DNA from: Chiridota heheva
Lineage: Eukaryota; Echinodermata; Holothuroidea; Apodida; Chiridotidae
Assembly (NCBI GenBank): GCA_020152595.1
Contig: JAIGNY010000327.1
Location: 137,501-201,500 of the forward strand
DNA: 64,000 nt
Direction of reading: 5' to 3'
A program made the position numbers and the translations under genes. Within the stretch, counting starts at the first letter, position 1. Each line of letters starts with the position of its first letter. Under the pieces are notes generated by a model, which did no database searches, was not told the origin of the DNA, and saw only the letters and a program-made list of their open reading frames with translations. Positions 11,969-30,746 of the stretch are shown here, one piece after another.

Positions 11969-13311
11969 TTGGTATGTATTGTTATCTTCTTAGAACCATG
12001 ATGTCATTGGCCAAGCTAAAGGTATTGATATCTATTCTTATCTTCTTAGAACCATGATGTCATTGGCCAAGCCAAAGGTATTGATATCTATTGTTATCTT
12101 TTTAGAACCATGATGTCATTGGCCAAGCTAAAGGTATTGATATATATTGTTATCTTACTAGAACCATGATGTCATTGGCCAAGCTAAAGGCATTGATATC
12201 TATTGTTATCTTCTTAGAACCATGATGTCATTGGCCAAGCTAAAGGTATTGATATGTATTGTTATCTTCTTAGAACCATGATGTCATTGGCCAAGCTAAA
12301 GGTATTGATATCTATTGTTATCTTCTTAGAACCATGATGTCATTGGCCAAGCTAAAGGTATTGATATCTATTATTATCTTCTTAGAACCATGATGTCATT
12401 GGCCAAGCTAAAGGTATTGATATCTATTGTTATCTTCTTAGAACCATAATGTCATTAACCAAGCTAAAGGTATTGATATCTATTGTTATCTTCTTAGAAC
12501 CATGATGTCATTGGCCAAGCTAAAGGTATTGATATATATTATTATCTTCTTAGAACCATGATGTCATTGGCCAAGCTAAAGGTATTGATATCTATTGTTA
12601 TCTTTTTAGAACCATGATGTCATTGGCCAAGCTAAAGGTATTGATATGTATTGTTATCTTTTTAGAACCATGATGTCATTGGCCAAGCTAAAGGTATTGA
12701 TATCTATCGTTATCTTCTTAGAACCATGATGTCATTGGCCAAGCTAAAGGTATTGATATGTATTGTTATCTTCTTAGAACCAAGCCAAGCTAAAGGTATT
12801 GATATCTATTCTTATCTTCTTAGAACCATGATGTCATTGGCCAATTGTTATCTTCTTAAAGGTATTGAAATATATATTGTTATCTTCTTAGAACCATGAT
12901 GTTATTGGCCAAGCTAAAGGTATTGATATCTATTGTTATCTTCTTAGAACCATGATGTCATTGGCCAAGCTAAAGGTATTGATATATATTGTTACCTTCT
13001 TAGAACCATGATGTCATTGATCAAGCTAAAGGAATTGTTATCTATTGTTATCTTCTTAGAACCATGATGTCATTGGCCAAGCTAAAGGTATTGATATCTA
13101 TTGTTATCTTCTTAGAACCATGCTGTCATTGGCCAAGCTAAAGGTATTGATATCTATTGTTATCTTCTTAGAACCATGATGTCATTGGCCAAGCCAAAGG
13201 TATTGATATATATTGTTATCTTCTTAGAACCATGATGTCATTGGCTAAGCTAAAGGTATTGATATCTATTGTTATCTTCTTAGAACCATGTCATTGGCCA
13301 AGCTAAAGGTA
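11969..13311. repeat. 56-bp minisatellite, about 24 copies, splice-site-like
   Basis: The unit reads AAAGGTATTGATATCTATTG, TTATCTTCTTAGAACCATGA and TGTCATTGGCCAAGCT. Copies are highly similar; one region at 12775-12870 is rearranged, with a deletion and a displaced fragment. On the plus strand each unit contains a pyrimidine-rich tract ending in TTAG, a 28-nt segment ending CTAAAG, and then GTATTG, so it resembles an exon between splice sites. As 56 is not a multiple of three, no continuous coding frame exists. COE is transcribed on the other strand. Confidence 0.97.
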
Positions 13312-14300
13312 CAAGCAAAAGTGAAGAACTGCTTCAATGTCAATTTGATTGATGAGGTCCTTGACTGTTTTTCTATTCTAATTGCTTTAAAACTATTACA
13401 TTACAGTCTAGACTCTTCTGAGCAAACTGTAATGTCATTGGCTGTTAATAATTTAAATCTTACTGCCTCTAACAACCCACCCAAACATATTTTATCATAT
13501 CTTAAAATAAATAGGTCTTGAAATTGCTTTGTGTTTTGCATCAAGAAGGGCAGCTATTGATTTGGATGAGTACAACAACTGAAAATGAGACTCTTTTCAA
13601 AGATTTTGGTACATTACAATTTACAACAAAAATATCTTTAAAAAAAAATGAATAATAAACCTGACAAAGCATGTATCTAAACAATGTGGAACTAAAACAA
13701 GTAAACACAGTTATGGCTTGTTTGCATCTCTATTTTGAGGCAGAATCAATCAAAATAAAGAAATAAACTATGCGTTTGACTGCCTTCTCAAAGCATACTA
13801 CAACGATCAAATCATGGTAAGATCTCCCGAAGGATTATTTGTGAAAACATGGCTGCCTGACCGGAAGTTTGATTAAAACAAAAGAGAGAGACAAAGCATT
13901 GAATGATGCTTCCTTGTGTTTTACGTCACGACCTAATTTGTATCAAGCAAGCTTACTAATTGTACATAAATATTTTCAAAAATGCTTCTTTTTTTTACAT
14001 GCGTTAGCGGCCATGCATTCATGCGTCATGCAAATATGTCGTTAATAGGGAATGCTCATACGGAAAGTAAGCAATAAAACAAAATTTTACAAAAAAAGTA
14101 TAAAGGATATTTATATTTGAGCTCATACAGCCCTAGGAAATTATAAAAAAAAATATCCAGTCTATTTATGTCAAACATAAGCTGATTATTTGCAGGAAAT
14201 TGACTAAACAATTATAAAGGTTTGAAATGCATACCTGTATATTGAATTAACATGTATCAAGCAATTCAAAAGTGTATCAATATCATTTTTTAATCAGCCA
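13312..14300. other. Intronic stretch containing a possible enhancer-like island
   Basis: Directly after the 56-bp array a 77-codon plus-strand frame continues for about 200 bp without any recognisable domain. The rest is AT-rich apart from the island at 13795-13960. Confidence 0.35.
13795..13960. promoter_or_regulatory. Candidate regulatory island in the COE intron
   Basis: Within about 100 bp are an ETS-type site ACCGGAAGT (13860-13868), an ACAAAG Sox-like core (13891-13896) and a CRE-like TTACGTCAC (13921-13929). The base composition is less AT-rich than the flanks. These motifs are short and occur by chance, so this is only a candidate. Confidence 0.2.
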
Positions 14301-14828
14301 TTAAAGGAATATTTCCGTTAATTTTTCATTTCATATATATGATAGCGGACTATTAGAGAAACAAATTGGAGCTTAGGAGTTAATACATTTTAGAGATTGC
14401 ACCAGTGTGTTGAAAAGTGACCTCACAGTGTAAAGTGTGATGTCATAAAGGCAAAGACAAACATTGTGTGGATTTCTATGAAAATGAATTGCCTTGTTCT
14501 AAAGTATTGGAAGCAATTTTTTCTATAGTAATTGAGATGGGGTATAACATGCACTTTACAAAGAAATGTTCAGCCCATCTGCCCATCTGCTCATGACCCA
14601 TACACTCCAAGCAAAAGATCAAGTATGTTTTTGTTTGATTGAAATACATACAAATTAGTCTTGGTTCAGCCTTCATGACATCGCATTGTACGCTGCGAGA
14701 TCATACCCGTAATATCTTTCAAATGTAATAGCGGGAAAAAGATATCCATGATTTTTACACCAAATTGTGTCTTTAGTAGTTCTCTATCATATATATGAAA
14801 CTGATAATTCATGGGAATATTCCTTTAA
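14301..14828. mobile_element. MITE-like element with TTAA ends and long terminal inverted repeats
   Basis: The left end is TTAA then AGGAATATTTCCGTTAAT, and the right end is the inverse: CATGGGAATATTCCT then TTAA. The inverted repeats extend inward about 65 bp and share the exact block TTTCATATATATGATAG and the following CTAxTAxAGAxACAAATT. TTAA at both borders suggests a TTAA target duplication, as in piggyBac-type transposition. The interior (about 390 bp) has no transposase, so it would be non-autonomous. It lies in the long COE intron. Confidence 0.85.
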
Positions 14829-15149
14829 ACTGAATACATTAAAAAATCTCCCTAAATTTGAGTGTTTTGGTTTTTAGGAAAGTAAGCTTTTTTATGAAGT
14901 GACATTCCAAATTGTTTTTGTTTGGAATAACGTATATCAAATATGAACTGTTAAAAGCACTTGGGGGATATGCAAAACATGTGTAGTATTTCACTTCTAA
15001 AAACAAATCCTTCCTGTTTAGCAGAAATTTTAAATTTCTTGCAAAACTATATTCAGCACTAGAGGCGTAAATGAATAATCAATTAATAATTCAGCTGAAG
15101 CTAATTAACGAAAGTTCCTTCAGCTCTCACGGCAATGAAGGCTACGTAC
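14829..15149 (-). other. Intron sequence next to COE exon F
   Basis: AT-rich sequence between the MITE-like element and the donor of exon F. It includes the in-frame TAG at 15142-15144 that would end translation if the intron were retained. Confidence 0.5.
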
Positions 15150-15332
15150 TTGTCGCACCATTAAAAATACTGGGTGATGAGGGTACTCCAACGTTGGGCA
15201 TGCCAGGGCCGTAACCATTCAAGGCTGAACTGCTGGAATAAGAGGTAGGGCTTCCACTACTGCTGTGTGATGACAGACCCGAAGAGTACCCTCGGGGGGA
15301 GAGACTGCTGCCTGGTTGGACCCTGGAGAAAC
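15150..15332 (-). CDS. EBF: COE exon F: Ser/Gly/Pro-rich C-terminal region
   Basis: This 183-nt exon completes a Gly codon and then encodes 60 codons plus one base. It reads FSRVQPGSSLSPRGYSSGLS, then a Ser-rich stretch, then ALNGYGPGMPNVGVPSSPSI and FNGAT. It aligns with the vertebrate EBF stretch that begins GFTRNSSSVSPHGY and includes MNGYG and FLNG, part of the transactivating C-terminus. The acceptor is TTTGTAG, and the donor is ACAA|GTACGT. The donor leaves one base (A) of a split codon, so the next exon must supply two bases. If the intron is retained, translation ends at a TAG at 15142-15144, giving a short form ending GATST. The next exon is across a long intron. Confidence 0.93.
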
Positions 15333-15904
15333 CTACAAATAAAAGATGGTTGGATTTCATGTATGTACGAAATAAAATTAAATCAACAGATCATTTGAAA
15401 TGACATATTCTATTAAAATTCTATAACTTATTCATTTTTACAGATGCATTACAAATTTGTCAATTTAAGCATGCTCATGAATATTCATAATGACTCTTGA
15501 TAAACAGTTGACATACCCATGTTATATACAACTAATGATGCTCAACACTTTTACACATGGAGCTGGGAATCAGTACATGTGCAGATACATGGTCTACCCA
15601 TATAAGCAGATCAGGTCTGGTTATACTACAAATGTCCAATCATACCCTCTCACAACCCCCCTCCCCCCACATGCTGTTCCAGACTCTATGACTCACCTGG
15701 GGCACAAAGAGGATCAAATTGGAAAGGCTTTTAAGGGTATAGCATACCTGATTTGCTCTTAATTCATATCTGGTATGCTATACCATAAGATCTGTAGGTG
15801 TAATGATTAGGGGGCAAAGGTAATCAATTGGTGCCCATTGCCTCCTGGATCTCGTGTTCCACTTCTCCCCTCTGGATCTACCACTCCCCTCATCCCTCAC
15901 TCAC
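15333..15904 (-). other. COE intron with a perfect hairpin
   Basis: This intron separates exons E and F. It contains GGTATAGCATACC at 15736-15748 and its exact reverse complement at 15772-15784, flanked by matching GAT/ATC, giving a stem of about 15 bp with a loop of about 20 bases. A lone strong donor-like minus-strand site (CCAG|GTGAGTC, near 15690) has no convincing exon in front of it. Confidence 0.6.
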
Positions 15905-16100
15905 CTGATTGCTGTTCACCTGCACCATCATGGTCACCATGCACCGATATTTGACTTCCAAATGAATTCATGGGCACGAGGCCCCCTGACCCTGGTGAGT
16001 TGTTAAGAGCTGGAGACCTGGGTGGACCGATGGGTAATTGATTTCGAGGCATGCTATATAATGCTTCTGCTAAGTCTGCTGCCCTCTTTAAAATAATTTC
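15905..16100 (-). CDS. EBF: COE exon E: HLH helix 2 and start of C-terminal region
   Basis: This 196-nt exon encodes 65 codons plus one base. It starts [20 protein letters not shown], which is the second helix of the HLH, and runs into a flexible region rich in Pro, Ser and Gly ([19 protein letters not shown] and [20 protein letters not shown]). The acceptor is TTTTTTTTACAG, and the donor is TCAG|GTGAGT. It follows exon D directly in frame. Vertebrate EBF proteins have an extra, duplicated helix 2 ([16 protein letters not shown]) between these positions; no exon for it is visible in the 549-bp intron, which is the ancestral invertebrate arrangement. In-frame read-through past the donor would hit TGA within three codons. 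Confidence 0.97.
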
Positions 16101-16649
16101 CTGTAAAAAAAAGGTAAAACTGGCATGAAACTTTGCACTTCCTTTCTGCATCTAAATTTTCTTCAAAGTAGAAAGAGATTTAAGTCTGTAAACAATTTAA
16201 GATTCAAAAGATGTTTTTCTTGGTGAAACAAGAGGGTTAATTGCCTTGAATTAAGATGGTCGTGTTCACTCAAAAATGGGGAGAAGTTCATTTGGTCAGT
16301 CAGATAATCTTAGCTGGTGTAGTAAGTACACATTAAGCAAAATTAGGGATAAAATAGGTGCCATTTTTTTTTTTTTTACTTTTCAGACATAAAAACCAAC
16401 ATTTACCAAAACTTTCTTCCTAAGAACAACTGAACTCTTCCACTCATGGCTTGGAGAGAGAAATTAATCAAAGTTATACCTGGAAACCAACATTTGGTCA
16501 GTCAATATAACAAAACATGGACAAAAACCATAAAAAAAAGTATTCAAAATACAAGAACATATTTTTGAATGATAAAAATGAATGTAAGATAAAACTCTTA
16601 TCTGTTATAAAAATGACATTTTTGACATGTATGACCATTGACCTCTCAC

Positions 16650-16865
16650 CTTTGGTAACCTCTCAGGATCTCCGGGATGCCTTGGTACCAGTTTACTTAA
16701 CCTCTGGAAACCGTAGTCAATGGTTGGTTCAGTCAAAGAGACGTATACAAATCTTCCTGGAGCACCTTTACAAAACTGTTTAGATTTATAGGAAAGCGTG
16801 ACTTCCACTACGCCAGGAATGTGTCGAGGTGGGGTCTGTACGCGGATGGCATGTGATGTTATTAA
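16650..16865 (-). CDS. EBF: COE exon D: second half of IPT/TIG domain and HLH helix 1
   Basis: This 216-nt exon encodes exactly 72 codons in phase 0 at both ends. The first part, [20 protein letters not shown] through [20 protein letters not shown], completes the IPT/TIG domain. The second, [20 protein letters not shown] followed by DPERLPK, is helix 1 and the loop of the COE-specific helix-loop-helix. The acceptor is a long pyrimidine tract ending in CACAG; the donor is AAG|GTGAGA. This is the most conserved exon of the window and fixes the family assignment on its own. Confidence 0.98.
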
Positions 16866-17249
16866 CTGTGAAAAGAGAAAATACACAAGGTATTATTTTA
16901 CCTTTCATGTTTTATGTTTATTCAGTTCTCCATTCATACACTCACCCATACTGTAGCTTAACTTTCCCATCCTGAAAAGGTCTGCAACATTCTCCAATCT
17001 AACACTTTTTCCAAAACAGCAAACAAATTTTCAATTCAATAATGTTTGAAACATCTTATCATCATGCTTTAAAAGGCAAAATGACATGTTTTTTATAGCA
17101 ATTTCTGTACATTTGCATTTTCCATAACTGTAAACAATGTTACCCTCAGAAACTTGAGCGAATATTTAAACTAGAACAGTAAATACTGTCGTGGTTAGCA
17201 TGCCAATCCAAATTGACACCCATATCATATGACCCAACCAATTATGAAA

Positions 17250-18264
17250 ATGCCATCTCACACTAAGTCCCAAATGGCATCCCATGTCCCACATGGCATC
17301 CCACTACGTCCTACATGACATCCCAACCCTTGTCCCAGATGGCATCCCACCGTATCTCCCACATGGCATCCCACTCCATGTCCCACGTGACATCCCATCC
17401 CATCTCCCATGTGGCATTCCACCATATGTCCCACATGGCATCCCGTCCTATGACCCACATGGCATACAACCCTATGTCCCACATGGATCCCATCCCATGT
17501 GCCAAATGACATCCCACCCCATGTCTAACATTGACATCCCATGCCTTGTCCCACATGGCATTCCACCATATCTCCTACCATATGTCCAACATGGCATTCC
17601 ACCATAAAGTATGTCTCACTTGGCATTCCACCATATGTCCCACATGGCATTCCACCATATGTCCCACATGGCATCCCACCCTATGACCCACATGGCATCC
17701 GACCCTATGTCCCACATGGATCCCATCCTACATGTATATCCCACATTAATCCAACCATATGTACATAACATCCCTCCCTATGTCCCACATGGCATCCCTC
17801 TCTGTGTCCCACATTGCATCTCTCCCCATGTTCCCCATGGCATCCCACCGTATGTCCCGCATCAGTGGCTTTCCACCTGATGTCCCACATGGCATCCTAC
17901 CATATGTTCCACATGGTATCCCTCCTAATGACATCCTACCTTATGTCCCACATGGCATCACATCCCATGTCCCCATGGCCTCCTACTCTATGTCCCACAT
18001 AGCCTTCTACCCTATGTCACACATGGCATCCCAACCTGTCACACTCTGTGTTACTCGTGGCATCCCACCCCATGTCCCACATGGCATCCCATGGCATCCC
18101 ATACCATACCATGTCTCACATGACATCCCGTCCCATGGCATTCCACTCTATGTCCCGCATAACATTCCACCATATATCCTACATGGCATTCCACCCTGTT
18201 CCACATGGTATCCCACCCCATGTCCCACATGGCATCCCACCCCATGTCCCACATGACATCCCAT
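17250..18264. repeat. Degenerate 24-bp minisatellite in a COE intron, about 42 copies
   Basis: The unit is close to CCACCATATGTCCCACATGG plus CATT, with many substitutions and some units of other lengths. It gives rise to open frames on both strands (plus GIPPYVPH repeats, minus GCHVGH repeats), which are artefacts of the stop-free unit. It fills more than half of the intron between exons C and D, so it would be transcribed in COE pre-mRNA, as the G-rich complement. Confidence 0.95.
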
Positions 18265-18742
18265 AGGCTCCATAAGAACATATATTATGAATAACATATC
18301 GCACGCAGTGATAAGCTAACAAATGGTACAGCTAACAAAATGCTCCCCCCTGGCACAGTTATATTGCAGACCATCCTGCGGAAGGGGATGTTATTCAAAT
18401 CCTTTTGATTAATTAAATATTCTCATAAATTAAGAATGATTCAAATCTAAAATCTTTGAATTAGCAGAGAGATCTTTGTGTGAAATACCACACAATACAA
18501 GTCACTATTGACTGAGCAGATAATGCATCTCATTCTGAAACTTACGCCAAGCAAATATTAATTCCGCTATTGTACAAGCTGCTTGTTATATTACCAACTT
18601 AGCTAATTGGAGAAGGTCACAATACCCTTGAAAGCATTAAAAGTTTACAGTTATTGAATGCCACGCCAAAGCAAGGTGTCCCCCTCTACCTCATTTGTTC
18701 TGAATGACAAAACCAATTAACAACAGAAGACACAACAGCTCA

Positions 18743-19006
<264 letters not shown>

Positions 19007-19723
19007 TTAATTCTGGGGTTTTTCAAATTTGAGAATGAGGCATCGAGGGGAGAACTAACACCCAATGGATTCCAGACTGATGTAAACTCCATTTCTGCTC
19101 AAATTTTTGAATGGGAAGGTCAGGTTGTTGGCCAGACACGAGTGAGCCTGTAGACAAAACTTGTAACTTGTATGACCAGTACATGTCATAGCCGATTACA
19201 ACATGTGTTTTTCTTCGCAATGGCTGTCTGTAATAATAGATTTTAAGGGTAGTGTATTAAAACAAAGCTGTCAAAACCTACTCAAAGTGAAAAGACATTT
19301 TGGGGTACCGTAAGCCACAAAACATTTCAATATCTACTTTGGTTTTGAGATATTTGCATACATACTACAAAAATGAATTTTGAGGCTTCTAACTTCTAAT
19401 ATATACTTAACAGCAAAGGAACACTTGATAGTAGTTCCACTGAGTCACTTCTTTGCAGAGAATGTAGAACCACAATTTCCTCATACCCTACCCAGCCTTG
19501 CAGCCTGCATTTTCTTTCATACATCTAATATTATCCATAACCCTTTCAGAGACGAAAGTATATATTATGAACATAAAACAAAACTACATAAAATATATAA
19601 TCTTGGTTAGTGGAACAAAGTTCTTAAAAGCAATCAATAAACATGGATTTTCCCCCTCCCCCTCAAAACAAAACAAAAAGAGTCCATCCCCAAACATTTG
19701 GTCAAAATGAGGGGTCGCCTTAC

Positions 19724-19844
19724 CTCCTTCTGAGGGGTCTAGCCTCCGTGCCCTGCGACCATGTTTAGAGTTGTTGTGTACAAACATGTTATCTGACATC
19801 GCCAACACATGGCCATCTACGGTGGGTGTCGTTGTTATAACAAC
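19724..19844 (-). CDS. EBF: COE exon B: end of DNA-binding domain and basic tail
   Basis: This 121-nt exon encodes 40 codons plus one base. It begins [20 protein letters not shown] and continues [20 protein letters not shown]. The block is diagnostic of EBF: the conserved [22 protein letters not shown] forms the end of the DNA-binding domain and a basic stretch (GRRARRLD) that can serve in DNA contact and nuclear import. The acceptor is TCTGACAG, and the donor is GAG|GTAAGG. The frame is phase 0 at the start and phase 1 at the end, matching exons A and C. The vertebrate equivalent has Val where this protein has Met in LAMSDN and differs in the linker after DPSE, which is a variable and alternatively spliced spot in the family. 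Confidence 0.96.
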
Positions 19845-19885
19845 CTGTCAGACAAAAAAAATGAACTTGTTAAAGTAAGACTATA

Positions 19886-20095
19886 ACGCTGCATTGTGTC
19901 CTTGAGCAAGACACTTTACTTTACTCTGCTTCTTCCAGTCCACTCAGCTGTAAAATGAGTACCAGCACTGCTGGGGAGTTAATCTGCGATGGACTGGTGT
20001 CCCATCCAGGGTGGTCATGTACTCTCATCCGTTTGCGTCATTGAAACTGGGGATACACACCTGCTCTATGAGCCAAACTATGGCTCGGATGGATT
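19886..20095. mobile_element. SINE-like or dispersed-repeat fragment
   Basis: The motif GTGTCCTTGAGCAAGACACT (19896-19915), followed by TAAAATGAGTACC and GCGATGGACTGGTGTCCC, matches a pattern widespread in repeats of marine invertebrates and fish (GTGTCCTTGGGCAAGGCACTT and GCGATGGACTGGCGTCCC, from memory). There are no clear terminal repeats or A-tail, so this looks like an old fragment. It lies in the intron between exons A and B. Confidence 0.55.
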
Positions 20096-20952
20096 TAGCT
20101 TAGCTATAGCGCATGATACATATGTAATAAGACTAGCGTGTGACACATACAGTGCACGTTTAAATAATCTGGTGAGCTTAGATGAAAAATAACACATTGC
20201 TCGTCCCTATAATTCCACATACCAAAATCTGTATATTGCACTCTGTTATTTTCTAATGAAATGAATATCCTAACCAACTTCTTTCCTATAACATCACTTA
20301 CATAGCACAGCACTGCCCCACAAGTCTTATAACATCACCCCCACCCCCTCCCCAACTCCCAAATACAACCAATTATCCCAACCATACCAAGGAGATCGAG
20401 ATTTGTGACTATTTTTCATAAAATCTTGAATATTCTGAACAAATTTATGATGTATAATACTGAACTGAACTAATATATATTTTTTATAAGCTTCAGATGT
20501 GTATATACACTACAAAATTTGCCTATCCTGAATTAAAAGTATGATAGATATTTCCACTTTTTTTATCAAAAAGACAATTTTGTGATGCATGTTTCCATTC
20601 TTTTCAACAACAAAAATATTTCAACTCTGAAAGCATAATTCAACCTATTTTTCTCCAAACCAATTGAATTTCAAATTAAACCAGAGGAAAATAGAGACCT
20701 TTGATAGAAGAAGCTATATGATTTATATGAGCCTACTAGACCTCATTAATTCTTTGCGATATTTGGTATGTTTTTCTATATTCTATTGAAAGCATTTCTG
20801 AGTCACAAGAAATTGTTTTAATTACTGCAGCATCTGTACCCTTTGTCTTTGCTCTAAATTGGCCTGTTATTCATCGTCTATGAAATGAATTGTCTCCATG
20901 AAACGAACTTGTTTTTGATGCTATATCAGACTCAAAGAATGTGAAAAAATAT

Positions 20953-30600
<9,648 letters not shown>

Positions 30601-30631
30601 TAAATTTTTATCTTTCTTATAAAAGGTTACA

Positions 30632-30746
30632 AAAAAACATGAGAATATTCCTTTAATCAAAAAAAGGAAAATTCCTATAAATAAATAGGAATAATTCTTT
30701 AAAAACATGGGAATTTGCTTTAAAGACATGGGAATATTCCTTTAAA
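30632..30746. mobile_element. Terminal fragment related to the 14.3-kb MITE family
   Basis: The stretch ends in CATGGGAATATTCCTTTAA, a 19-base exact match to the right end of the TTAA-bounded element at 14301-14828. Diverged copies of the same motif occur upstream at about 30633 and 30710. No matching left end was identified, so this may be a truncated or scrambled copy. Confidence 0.5.

Noticed and set aside
7859..13311. CRISPR-like arrays
   Set aside because: Units are contiguous with no unique spacers, and the genome is eukaryotic.
15690..15760. Extra COE exon ending at a GTGAGTC donor
   Set aside because: In the required phase the segment before the donor contains a stop, and exons E and F already join in frame.
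17258..18281. Many overlapping frames with Gly-Ile-Pro-Pro or His-Val-Gly-His repeats
   Set aside because: Repeat translations in a COE intron; no splice or start context supports protein.
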